NCBI GenBank assembly: GCA_011524755.1
Contig: WTJR01000084.1
Location: 1-9,448 of the forward strand
Origin: Halieaceae bacterium
Lineage (GTDB): Bacteria; Pseudomonadota; Gammaproteobacteria; Pseudomonadales; Halieaceae
Reading direction: 5' to 3'
DNA: 9,448 nt
Of this stretch, positions 1 through 7,165 are shown piece after piece. Positions within the stretch are counted from its first letter, which is position 1. Each line of letters starts with the position of its first letter. Position numbers and translations under genes: made by a program. Below the pieces are notes generated by a model that saw only the letters and a list, made by a program, of their open reading frames with translations, made no database searches and was not told where the DNA came from.

Positions 1-195
1 CAGATAGCGTTCACCCAAACCTGCAAGCTTGGGGAATGTTGGGGCAAGACTATTTCCGTCAGCACCATGACACGCCGCACACGAGCCAACCAATGCTTCT
101 CCTGCAGCCGCGTCACCTTTCATAACGCCACCGGCCAATGCAACGTTGGCTGCCATTAGCAGCGCCAAAGTCGCAATTGCGCGATTAAAGATCAT
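1..195 (-). CDS. cc4: Cytochrome c4, N-terminal part (3' end cut by window edge)
   Basis: The first 65 codons of a secreted c-type cytochrome are visible; the gene continues past the left edge. The ATG at 195 follows an AAGGAG ribosome binding site (202-207) with 6 bases between. Residues 1-21 form a signal peptide ending in ALA, so the protein is exported to the periplasm. A haem-attachment motif CAACH lies at residues 39-43, followed by GADGNS and PKLAGLGERYL, which are typical of the first haem domain of dihaem cytochrome c4. Members of this family are periplasmic or membrane-attached electron carriers that feed terminal oxidases. It starts 21 bases after the cytochrome c5-like gene on the same strand, so the two are probably cotranscribed. 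The same pair next to engB and polA is known in Pseudomonas. The second haem domain is not visible, so a monohaem protein cannot be strictly excluded. Confidence 0.88.
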   Translation of the reverse strand, partial: MIFNRAIATLALLMAANVALAGGVMKGDAAAGEALVGSCAACHGADGNSLAPTFPKLAGLGERYL

Positions 196-216
196 CCTAA
201 ACTCCTTGTTACCCGA

Positions 217-525
217 TTATTGGGGTGTCGACATATATGTGATGAGTGCCTTGTAGTCATCATCGCTGCATGTTGTGCACATACCACCAGCAGGCATAAC
301 ACCCAGGCCGTTCTTTACCGATGACACAAGTGCTTCCATTCCCTTCGCAAGCCTTGGCTCCCACTGGGCTGCATCACCCGTCTTTGGTGCACCCGCTACA
401 GCGTAGGCGTGACACGCACCACACGATGCTGCGTACTGAGGTGGCTGCTCAGCTGCTTGGACTGCCACTGTCGCGAATGACGATGTACCGATGATGAGTG
501 CGAATTTTAAGATGTTTGCTTTCAT
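217..525 (-). CDS. Cytochrome c5-like monohaem protein
   Basis: This is a 102-residue exported c-type cytochrome. Residues 1 to about 24 are a signal peptide with a plausible cleavage site after VQA. The haem-binding motif CGACH is at 35-39, and the likely axial methionine is Met77 in GVMPAGG. A second cysteine pair, CTTC at 83-86, directly follows the methionine loop and then SDDDY; this extra CxxC, a disulfide in known structures, marks the cytochrome c5 family. The expected role is periplasmic electron transfer to a terminal oxidase. The ATG at 525 has an AGAGGG-type ribosome binding site just upstream. It is the first gene of a two-gene unit with cytochrome c4 and is divergent from engB. 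The family call is strong; the physiological partner is inferred from the neighbouring oxidase genes. Confidence 0.9.
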   Translation of the reverse strand: MKANILKFALIIGTSSFATVAVQAAEQPPQYAASCGACHAYAVAGAPKTGDAAQWEPRLAKGMEALVSSVKNGLGVMPAGGMCTTCSDDDYKALITYMSTPQ

Positions 526-575
526 GATTTAACCCTCTAACACGGCGTGAGCACCGCTAAATGCTGTGATTTTAT

Positions 576-584
576 TGCTATACC
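576..584 (+). promoter_or_regulatory. Possible extended -10 element for engB
   Basis: TGCTATACC on the plus strand matches an extended -10 pattern (TGn followed by a TATAAT-like hexamer), with no convincing -35 upstream. It would start a short engB leader near 591. It is a weak match in an AT-rich spacer and is listed because engB needs a promoter in the 89-base divergent gap. Confidence 0.22.
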
Positions 585-602
585 CACGCAATCTGGAGCG
601 GC

Positions 603-630
603 ATTATAGTCACTGTGCCGAAAACACCAA
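603..630 (-). promoter_or_regulatory. Candidate sigma-70 promoter for the cytochrome c5/c4 pair
   Basis: On the minus strand there is an exact TATAAT hexamer (608-603), preceded after 16 bases by TTGGTG (630-625), which keeps the TTG of the -35 consensus. Transcription would begin near 596, giving a leader of about 70 bases before the cytochrome c5 start at 525. The -35 element lies inside the first codons of divergent engB. It was identified by motif only. Confidence 0.45.
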
Positions 631-1310
631 ACTTTACGTGGATTACTGTCATTAATACGCCCAATAAGTCTCAAAAGCTTAATTTTAAAAGCACTGAATT
701 TTTACAATCTGCAAGCGCGCTGAATAACGCCCCTGCAGACTTTGGCTGCGAAGTGGCTTTTGCCGGGCGAAGTAATGCCGGCAAGTCGAGCGCAATCAAT
801 GCCCTCACTGGCAACAGCAAGTTGGCAAGAACCTCTCGGACACCGGGCAGAACACAGCTCATCAACTTTTTTACTGTCGCAGACCAGATTCGGCTTGTTG
901 ATCTCCCGGGTTATGGCTTTGCCAAGGTGCCGCTGAAAGTCAAAGAAGAATGGAATAAACAGCTTGAGCGCTACTTACAATATCGGCGCAGTCTGAAAGG
1001 GCTAATTCTGTTGATGGACATCCGACATCCACTCAAGGATTACGATCGGCAGATGATCGAATGGGCTGCGGTGAGCGAAATGCCGGTGCATATTTTGCTG
1101 ACCAAGTGCGACAAGCTCAAAAGAGGGCCCGCAAAAACTGCGCTTCTCGGGGTTAAAAAGGAACTCAAAGCACACGAACGATGGATCTCCGTGCAGCTGT
1201 TCTCTTCACACAACCATGAGGGCATGGACGAACTACAACGAACACTCAACTGGTGGCTGACACTCCCCGAGGACGACGTTGCTGCGATCGAGGATGATCT
1301 CGCCGACTGA
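615..1310 (+). CDS. engB: Ribosome biogenesis GTP-binding protein EngB (YihA/YsxC)
   Basis: EngB is an essential GTPase of the TRAFAC class that acts in assembly of the large ribosomal subunit. All G motifs are present in the 231-residue product: G1 GRSNAGKS at 51-58, the G2-region threonine in TPGRT at 76-80, G3 DLPGYG at 96-101, G4 TKCD at 163-166 and a G5-like serine pair near 197. The family is usually around 200-215 residues, so the N-terminus is slightly long. The GTG at 615 is the first conventional start after an in-frame stop (567-569), and no in-frame ATG exists before the GTPase core. The nearest Shine-Dalgarno-like sequence, GGAG at 595-598, is 16 bases from this GTG, so the exact start is uncertain. 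It is divergent from the cytochrome genes and convergent with polA, the two stop codons being only 10 bases apart. The function call is certain. Confidence 0.95.
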   Translation: MPKTPNFTWITVINTPNKSQKLNFKSTEFLQSASALNNAPADFGCEVAFAGRSNAGKSSAINALTGNSKLARTSRTPGRTQLINFFTVADQIRLVDLPGYGFAKVPLKVKEEWNKQLERYLQYRRSLKGLILLMDIRHPLKDYDRQMIEWAAVSEMPVHILLTKCDKLKRGPAKTALLGVKKELKAHERWISVQLFSSHNHEGMDELQRTLNWWLTLPEDDVAAIEDDLAD

Positions 1311-1320
1311 CGGTTAAGGC

Positions 1321-4053
1321 CTAGTGCGCCTCATCCCAGTTCGCGCCCACACCCACCTCGGTGAGCAGAGGAACCTGAAGCTCAATAACATTGGCCATAC
1401 GCTCGGTAACGTTGTTACAGAGTGTTTCACATGCCTCGTCAGCAACTTCAAATACCAGTTCGTCGTGAACCTGCATGATCATCTTCGCGTCGAGTGCTGT
1501 CTCGGTCAGCCAGGCATCCACATCGATCATGGCTAATTTAATGATGTCTGCTGCCGTGCCCTGCATCGGCGCGTTGATCGCGGTTCGCTCAGCAGCCAGT
1601 TGTCGCTGCTTATTTCTCGCATTGATTTCCGGTAGATAAAGTCGTCTACCCAGCAGCGTTTCAACGTAGCCCTGCTCGTGAGCAATGGCGCGCGTCGCAT
1701 CCATATAGTCAGCGACCCCCGGATAGCGAGCAAAATATCGATCGATGTACTCTTGGGCTTCACCCCGAGCAACGCCAATCTGTTTCGCCAGGCCAAATGC
1801 TGACATGCCATAAATCAAACCAAAGTTGATGGCTTTGGCTTTGCGGCGTTGGTCTGTGGTGACAGCATCTAAGGAAACATCAAAAACCTCTGCCGCCGTT
1901 GCGCTGTGAACATCCAATTCATTCGCAAACGCATGTAGCAGACCTGCGTCACTCGAGAGGTGAGCCATAATCCGAAGCTCAATTTGCGAATAATCGGCGG
2001 CGACAATCTTCCGCCCCTCAGGTGCAACAAAGGCTTGCCGAATACGGCGACCTTCCTGCGTCCGGATGGGGATGTTCTGCAGGTTGGGGTCACTTGAGGA
2101 CAAACGGCCTGTCGCCGTCACCGCCTGATGGTAGGAGGTGTGGACGCGCCCGGTTCGCTTATCGACCATCTCCGGTAGCTTATCGGTATAGGTCGACTTC
2201 AACTTCGCGAGACCTCTATGCTCAATGAGCACTGCCGGTAACTCGTAGTCATTCGCCAGTTCGACCAAGACCTCTTCCGCCGTCGAGGGCGCACCTTTGG
2301 GCGTCTTTTTGATGACCGGAAGCTCAAGCTTCTCGAACAGAATCTCACCCAGCTGCTTGGGCGACGCCAAATTAAATGGCTGTCCCGCCAGCTCACACGC
2401 TTGTGACTCAAGCTCGGCTAGACGGATAGCAATTTCATGGCTTTGCGCCCGAAGCTTATCAATGCTGACGTAGGCGCCATTGCGTTCAATTTTTGATAGA
2501 ACGGGTACGAGCGGCAGTTCCAGCCGCTGATATACCTCATTGAGCGATGCCTCAGCCTCGAGCTTGGGCATGAGTGTCTCATGCAAACGCAAAGTGACGT
2601 CGGCGTCTTCAGCGGCGTAGGCTGCCGCTTGCTCAATATCAACATGGTCAAAAGACACTTGCTTAGCACCCTTGCCCGCCACCTCTTCAAAGGAAATGAC
2701 ACGCTGGCCCAAATACTTTAAAGCCAAGCTGCCCATGTCGTGTCGACTACCCACCGCATCAATGATGTAAGACTGGAGCATCGTATCGTGCGCTATTCCC
2801 CGCAGCGTGATGCCGTGATTCGCCAATACGTTCGCATCGTACTTAAGGTGCTGACCTACTTTTTTAACGGCATCAGATTCGAGTAATGGTTTCATCTGGT
2901 CGAGAATCCGATCGCGGTCGAGCTGACCTTCAAGTCCAGGATTTAGATGGGCCAGAGGCACATAAGCCGCCTCGCCAGGTTCGATCGCAAATGACAGACC
3001 CACAATCTCCGCCTGCATGTAATTCAAACTGGTGGTCTCTGTATCAAAGGCAAACAGTGGTGCCGCCTCAAGGCGAGATAGCCAGCTATCAAACACTGCT
3101 TGGTCGGTGATCGTAACGACTGAAAGATCGGAAATCTGACTCGGTACCGGCTCTGCGGGGCTATCTGCAAAAAGACCCGGGCTCAGTAGCTCATCCAGCC
3201 AGGACTTAAACTCCAAATCACGATAGAGCTCAATCAAGCGATCGTTGTCGGGTGATGATGAACGAAGATCAGACTCTGACAAGGCGAGCTCACAGTCTGT
3301 CTTAATGGTGGCAAGCACATAGGACAGCTCGGCCATTTCCTTGCTGGCAGATAACTTCTCACCTAGAGACTTAGCGCCGCGAATAGGGAGCTCTGCTACA
3401 CGATCTAACTGAGAATAAATGTCTGAGATACCGCCCAGGTTCTGGAGTAGGGCAAGGGCCGTTTTTTCGCCCACGCCAGCAACGCCGGGAATGTTATCTA
3501 CCGAGTCACCCATCAAGGCCAGCAGATCAATAATGAGCTCGGGTGGCACGCCAAACTTCTCGACGACGCCATCGCGGTCCAGAACAACCTGCGTCATGGT
3601 GTTGACCAAGGTCACGTAGTCATTCACGAGCTGTGCCATGTCCTTGTCACCCGTGGAAATCAACACAGGGCGCTTTTCCGCCGTGGCCATCTCGGACAAG
3701 GTGCCGATTACATCGTCAGCTTCAACACCCGAAACCGAAATGAGTGGCAGGCCCATCGCTCGAATGACATTGTGGATCGGTTCAATCTGCTCCCGAAGCT
3801 CCTCGGGCATCGGCGGCCGATTGGCCTTGTACTCCGAGTAGATTTCGTTACGGAAGGTCGGACCTTTAGCATCGAAAATAACGACCAACTGGTCATTCGG
3901 ATTATCCGCCTGCAGGCGCTTCAACATGCCAATCACGCCCTTGGCTGCACCCGTGTTCAACCCCTTACTATTGGTCAGTGGTGGCAGCGCATGAAAAGCG
4001 CGAAACAGGTAAGACGAGCCATCAACCAAGATAAGGCGCGAGGCATCAGTCAT
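1321..4053 (-). CDS. polA: DNA polymerase I
   Basis: This is full-length DNA polymerase I, 910 residues (E. coli 928), for gap filling, primer removal and repair. Three domains are intact. The 5'-nuclease (about 1-290) has VDGSSYLFRAFHA near the start, GVEADDV at 109-115, TGDKD at 134-138 and MGDSVDNIPG at 181-190. The 3'-5' exonuclease (about 310-510) keeps all four metal ligands: Asp337 and Glu339 in DTET, Asp406 and Asp483. In the polymerase domain, motif A DYSQIELR starts at Asp687, motif B contains Lys740, Phe744 and Tyr748, and motif C has His863-Asp864-Glu865. These match the E. coli catalytic residues with a constant offset of 18. The ATG at 4053 has GGAG (complement of 4062-4065) 8 bases upstream, inside the end of sco. 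The first 8 bases overlap sco, which suggests cotranscription and perhaps translational coupling with the oxidase-assembly genes. Confidence 0.98.
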   Translation of the reverse strand: MTDASRLILVDGSSYLFRAFHALPPLTNSKGLNTGAAKGVIGMLKRLQADNPNDQLVVIFDAKGPTFRNEIYSEYKANRPPMPEELREQIEPIHNVIRAMGLPLISVSGVEADDVIGTLSEMATAEKRPVLISTGDKDMAQLVNDYVTLVNTMTQVVLDRDGVVEKFGVPPELIIDLLALMGDSVDNIPGVAGVGEKTALALLQNLGGISDIYSQLDRVAELPIRGAKSLGEKLSASKEMAELSYVLATIKTDCELALSESDLRSSSPDNDRLIELYRDLEFKSWLDELLSPGLFADSPAEPVPSQISDLSVVTITDQAVFDSWLSRLEAAPLFAFDTETTSLNYMQAEIVGLSFAIEPGEAAYVPLAHLNPGLEGQLDRDRILDQMKPLLESDAVKKVGQHLKYDANVLANHGITLRGIAHDTMLQSYIIDAVGSRHDMGSLALKYLGQRVISFEEVAGKGAKQVSFDHVDIEQAAAYAAEDADVTLRLHETLMPKLEAEASLNEVYQRLELPLVPVLSKIERNGAYVSIDKLRAQSHEIAIRLAELESQACELAGQPFNLASPKQLGEILFEKLELPVIKKTPKGAPSTAEEVLVELANDYELPAVLIEHRGLAKLKSTYTDKLPEMVDKRTGRVHTSYHQAVTATGRLSSSDPNLQNIPIRTQEGRRIRQAFVAPEGRKIVAADYSQIELRIMAHLSSDAGLLHAFANELDVHSATAAEVFDVSLDAVTTDQRRKAKAINFGLIYGMSAFGLAKQIGVARGEAQEYIDRYFARYPGVADYMDATRAIAHEQGYVETLLGRRLYLPEINARNKQRQLAAERTAINAPMQGTAADIIKLAMIDVDAWLTETALDAKMIMQVHDELVFEVADEACETLCNNVTERMANVIELQVPLLTEVGVGANWDEAH

Positions 4054-4705
4054 ATTGTTGACTCCAGTAGTACTGGGCAGAGCGAAGCGTCACTTTCATT
4101 TTGGCCAGGTCAAGCGGGGCGCGAAAGAAACCGTGAAAGTCGCCCTTGGGGTTGATCAAAACAACGTTCGCGCTGTGGTCCATTTGATAACTGCCATCTT
4201 CCATAGTGACCTTACGGAAGGGCGCGTTAAACCGACGTGCAAAACTGAGAATATCGGGGAAATCACCCGTGACACCCAAAAACTCTGGGTGAAAGTAGGG
4301 CACGTACGTGGACAGCTGCTCTACCGTGTCTCGAGCCGGGTCGACCGAGACCATGACGACGTCGGTCGACGCCGCTTCAGTGCCCTCCAAGCTACCCTTC
4401 AGCTCAGCTAAAAAAGACAGTGTTGTCGGACAAACATCAGGGCAGTACGTAAAACCAAAAAACAGCAACGTCCAATCACCCTCGAGGCTCTGATCAGTGA
4501 ATTCGTTTCCTTTGTGGTTAGTAAGTACAAACTTACCCGGATCTCGCGGCGTGTCAAAAATAAACAGCCCGTTGGCCCTCATCTCCGAGACCGTCATGAT
4601 GCGCGGCTGCTGAATGCGATGTACAAAGCCCGCCACAATGATGGCGATACCCAGAAGGATGGCAACAACCGTCAGGGCAACACGATGCTGTTGAGTAAGG
4701 GTCAT
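4046..4705 (-). CDS. Sco1/SenC-family copper chaperone
   Basis: This Sco protein is a membrane-anchored thioredoxin-fold factor that delivers copper to, or reduces, the CuA site of cytochrome c oxidase subunit II on the periplasmic side. The 219-residue product has one N-terminal membrane segment (about 10-28) and no lipoprotein cysteine. The copper ligands are visible: Cys88 and Cys92 in YCPDVCP (CxxxCP) and the conserved His177 in QMDHSAN. SVDPARDT at about 120-127 is also typical of the family. The ATG at 4705 overlaps the ctaB stop by 4 bases (ATGA), with AGGA a short distance upstream, which points to translational coupling. Its own stop overlaps the polA start by 8 bases. The gene order ctaB-sco is common in proteobacterial cox clusters. 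Confidence 0.95.
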   Translation of the reverse strand: MTLTQQHRVALTVVAILLGIAIIVAGFVHRIQQPRIMTVSEMRANGLFIFDTPRDPGKFVLTNHKGNEFTDQSLEGDWTLLFFGFTYCPDVCPTTLSFLAELKGSLEGTEAASTDVVMVSVDPARDTVEQLSTYVPYFHPEFLGVTGDFPDILSFARRFNAPFRKVTMEDGSYQMDHSANVVLINPKGDFHGFFRAPLDLAKMKVTLRSAQYYWSQQYD

Positions 4706-5589
4706 ACCGGCGTTCCTAATATCCAGTGATCAGCAAGCATGGCAATAAACAGGACCATCAGATAGGTAATGGAAAACTTGAATGTTGCCATGGGTGCGTC
4801 GGGATTTTTCTCGCGCAAAATCTCGATCGACCAGTACAAAAACCGAAGGCCCAACAGCGTAGCGGCAACCGCATAAATCCAACCGCTCAATAAGGTGATG
4901 TAGGGCAGCAAGGTAATTAAGAACATCAGTATGGTGTAAAGAAGAATATGCAGGGCCGTAAAGCGGTTACCGTGAGTGACCGGCAGCATGGGAATTCCAA
5001 CGGCTGCGTACTCCTCTTTGCGGTGAATCGCTAAGGCCCAGAAATGGGGCGGCGTCCACGCAAAAATGATGAGAACCAACAGCAGCCCGTGCGCATGAAT
5101 TTCACCAGTCACTGCGGTCCAGCCAAGCAGGGGTGGTGCCGCGCCAGCAAGGCCGCCAATAACGATGTTTTGTGGCGTCGCACGTTTCAAAAACATGGTG
5201 TAAATGAAGGCATAGCCGACCAAGCTCGCCACCGTCAAAACAGCGGTCAGCACATTCACCGTGGTAGCAAGCAGCGCCGTACCAAGAATCGCCAGCAGTG
5301 TGGCAAAGACAATCGCTTCCGACTGGCTTACACGCCCTTGTGCGACGGGGCGATTCGTGGTGCGGGACATCTTTTGATCAATACGCTCGTCGACCACATG
5401 GTTGATTGCCGCCGCTGCACCTGCACAAAAGGCAATGCCAATATTGCCCAGAACCAGCGGCTGCCAAGGTACAAAGCCTGGGACCGCCATACACATGCCA
5501 ATGACGGCGGTTATGAGCATCAAAGCAACGACACGAGGCTTTGTCAGCTCAAGAAAATCAGGCCAGCGCGCCAACATCGACTCACTCAT
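4702..5589 (-). CDS. ctaB: Protohaem IX farnesyltransferase (haem O synthase)
   Basis: CtaB (CyoE/COX10) is a UbiA-superfamily membrane prenyltransferase that attaches a farnesyl group to haem B to make haem O, the precursor of haem A. The product is about 295 residues with many hydrophobic segments. Numbering from the ATG at 5589, the first Asp-rich loop is NHVVDERID at 63-71, followed by MSRTTNRP; the second conserved region includes YTMFLKR and GGLAGAAPPLLGW, and WTPPHFWALA follows. The ATG at 5589 is chosen because GGGGG (complement of 5596-5600) sits 6 bases upstream; a TTG at 5595 in the same frame would overlap the upstream stop by 4 bases but lacks this spacing. It lies 2 bases after the Sco-like gene and overlaps sco by 4 bases at its 3' end. 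The partner haem A synthase gene (ctaA) is not beside it. Confidence 0.95.
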   Translation of the reverse strand: MSESMLARWPDFLELTKPRVVALMLITAVIGMCMAVPGFVPWQPLVLGNIGIAFCAGAAAAINHVVDERIDQKMSRTTNRPVAQGRVSQSEAIVFATLLAILGTALLATTVNVLTAVLTVASLVGYAFIYTMFLKRATPQNIVIGGLAGAAPPLLGWTAVTGEIHAHGLLLVLIIFAWTPPHFWALAIHRKEEYAAVGIPMLPVTHGNRFTALHILLYTILMFLITLLPYITLLSGWIYAVAATLLGLRFLYWSIEILREKNPDAPMATFKFSITYLMVLFIAMLADHWILGTPV

Positions 5590-5591
5590 GC

Positions 5592-6305
5592 TCAACCCCC
5601 AGAGTTCTTGAGTAGGAACTTGAGGTCGCCAATGACGTCTTTGTAGTTAACCTCGCTGGCGTAACGCATCATGACCCAACCTGAAGGATCAACCAGGTAC
5701 CACGCGCTGTCAGCAACATGCCGCTCGGGAACCACGGGCTCGGCACCCGCTTGCCAGACGCTGACATCCGGATGCTCGCTTTCGATAGCCTCAAGAAGCG
5801 GCGTCTCACCAACAGCAGCGATAGTTGGAGCATTGCCCATTGACGCAGTAGCAACACCCCCTTCAATACGCTCCTGTAGACCCTCGGCGTCAGTGCTCGC
5901 CTGGATGCGAATAGTATCCGCGGGGACATCAACCATCATGACTCGTTGGATGCGATGGAAATCCCTACCAATCGCGATTCGGATTTGCCGCGTCAGGTAG
6001 AGCAACTCGCTACATGTGGCATCACAGGTCTCGCCAGAATTGACGACCATGAACGTCCACTTTGGCTCCAGAGCGTCGAGACTTGTCTCGCTTCCGTCAC
6101 TGGCGGTAAACGACCGACCTCGAATATTCACCGGGTTGCTGAGAATCTCGCCACTATTGGCCGTTCCAAGCACACCCACGATATCAATATCGCCGCGCTC
6201 GACAAAATACCAAAGCCAGGTCGCCGCCAAGATCATGGTGACGGGCAGGCCAGCAATGAGCAGCAAAATGGCGCGACCGCCCCGCTGATCTGTATGTTGA
6301 GTCAC
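5592..6305 (-). CDS. Sco-like thioredoxin-fold protein of the cox cluster, function unproven
   Basis: This 237-residue protein has one N-terminal membrane anchor (about 11-33), with the rest probably periplasmic. Cys94 and Cys98 in ETCDATC give a CxxxC spacing like the copper/redox site of Sco proteins, and WYLVDPSG at 202-209 resembles the Sco segment after the copper histidine. The histidine expected just before that segment is not in register: aligning the SA of this protein with the SA of Sco leaves Asp199 there, and the nearest histidine is His196. A hypothetical gene of this kind is known between the SURF1 gene and ctaA in pseudomonad-like cox clusters. The start is a GTG at 6305 with GGGGG (6314-6318) 8 bases upstream. 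It sits 28 bases after the SURF1 gene and 2 bases before ctaB. A role in oxidase assembly, perhaps CuA maturation or thiol reduction, is inferred from context and fold only. Confidence 0.82.
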   Translation of the reverse strand: MTQHTDQRGGRAILLLIAGLPVTMILAATWLWYFVERGDIDIVGVLGTANSGEILSNPVNIRGRSFTASDGSETSLDALEPKWTFMVVNSGETCDATCSELLYLTRQIRIAIGRDFHRIQRVMMVDVPADTIRIQASTDAEGLQERIEGGVATASMGNAPTIAAVGETPLLEAIESEHPDVSVWQAGAEPVVPERHVADSAWYLVDPSGWVMMRYASEVNYKDVIGDLKFLLKNSGG

Positions 6306-6333
6306 TCAGTTATCCCCCAGTGAAACGCGATGA

Positions 6334-7080
6334 TTAAGGTCTACCGATGCGATGCCGCAGCCAACGCCATAGATTGGTACTACGAAAAATAAAGGCCAAA
6401 CCCAAAGCAGCCGCCATAGTAAACCATTGGACGGCATAACCCTGATGTTTTGCCGGTGTTTGATTAACAATCGCCCAAGTCGCATCGAACGCGACCGACT
6501 CAAACTCATCAACACGGATCTCAAGCGGAAAGATCGGTTGGTCGAGCCGCCGTTGAAGCTCATCTTGCCAAGCGGACAACGTCAGCTGTTGCACCACGCT
6601 CGGAAACTGCGCCGGCAGCCGGTTTTCACCCAACATAAAGGCATCACCACTGGGCTGGTAGAGCCGCCCACTCACTGTCTGCACGCCACTAGGTAAGACG
6701 ATAGTCGGCAGTGTCTGTCTCGAGGGGTCGCCGCGAACCCAACCCAGGTTCAGCGCCACCGCGAGCTGGTCTACCTCGGCGATGGCGACAACCTCATAAC
6801 CAAATTTGCCGCCACGCAGTCGGTTATCCAGCAAGACAAAGCGGTTGGGTGTAAAAAGCGCATCCATGACCACCTGCCGATCTGCGCGCTCATCGTCCGG
6901 CAACCGGAGTGCTGACTGAGGGGTAATCGCGGGTAACGCTCGCCTCGCCTCCAAGCGGTCGATCAGCGCGGCTTTCTCATCTGCTCGATCGAGTTGCCAA
7001 AAACCTAGACTGAGTAGGGTTGGCAGCAGTAAAGCTGTGGCCAATGTCGTTCGCCAATCAAGTTCAACGCGCAACTTCAT
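6334..7080 (-). CDS. SURF1-family cytochrome oxidase assembly protein
   Basis: SURF1/Shy1 proteins assist maturation of cytochrome oxidase subunit I, probably at haem a3 insertion. The 248-residue product shows the family layout: an N-terminal membrane segment (about 11-27) running into LGFWQLDRADEK, a periplasmic domain, and a C-terminal membrane segment (about 219-235). Signature pieces are DNR at 85-87, FGYEV at 93-97, GWV at 113-115 and PAKHQGYAVQWF at 209-220. The usual NRGW appears here as NLGW, a small deviation. The ATG at 7080 lacks a close ribosome binding site; CGGAG is 15 bases upstream (7096-7100). It is the first gene of the right-hand-to-left block SURF1 / Sco-like / ctaB / sco / polA and is divergent from the DUF2909 gene, so a promoter must lie in the 85-base gap or transcription must pass the terminator from coxC. 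Confidence 0.94.
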   Translation of the reverse strand: MKLRVELDWRTTLATALLLPTLLSLGFWQLDRADEKAALIDRLEARRALPAITPQSALRLPDDERADRQVVMDALFTPNRFVLLDNRLRGGKFGYEVVAIAEVDQLAVALNLGWVRGDPSRQTLPTIVLPSGVQTVSGRLYQPSGDAFMLGENRLPAQFPSVVQQLTLSAWQDELQRRLDQPIFPLEIRVDEFESVAFDATWAIVNQTPAKHQGYAVQWFTMAAALGLAFIFRSTNLWRWLRHRIGRP

Positions 7081-7118
7081 TTAGGTTTCGCTACACTCCG
7101 TGCTCTGTTCACCCACAC

Positions 7119-7136
7119 GCTTCGCAGACTCGAAGC
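7119..7136. repeat. Short inverted repeat in the divergent gap
   Basis: GCTTCG (7119-7124) and CGAAGC (7131-7136) form a perfect 6-base inverted repeat around a 6-base centre, between the divergent SURF1 and DUF2909 genes. It could be an operator or a small leader hairpin, but an 18-base palindrome of this strength also occurs by chance. Confidence 0.3.
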
Positions 7137-7165
7137 CCGAGTTACCTCTAGTGTAAGGATTTTGC

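Noticed and set aside
1311..1330. Possible terminator or small RNA between engB and polA
   Set aside because: Only a 4-base AGGC/GCCT pairing is possible and there is no T tract; the 10-base gap is too small for an RNA gene.
3772..4155. 127-codon plus-strand open frame across the polA/sco junction
   Set aside because: It lies opposite conserved PolA and Sco coding sequence, has no family resemblance and no clear ribosome binding site.
5590..5595. TTG at 5595 as the ctaB start with a 4-base overlap
   Set aside because: The ATG two codons later has a well-spaced GGGGG ribosome binding site, and the extra residues are not part of the conserved protein.
5044..5646. 200-codon plus-strand open frame antisense to ctaB and its upstream neighbour
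   Set aside because: It is rich in Arg, Gln and His with no recognisable domain, and is fully covered by well-supported minus-strand genes; it is a mirror-frame artefact.
6306..6563. 85-codon minus-strand frame overlapping the end of the SURF1 gene
   Set aside because: The SURF1 frame contains the conserved PAKHQGYAVQWF signature in the same bases, so this frame is a shadow.
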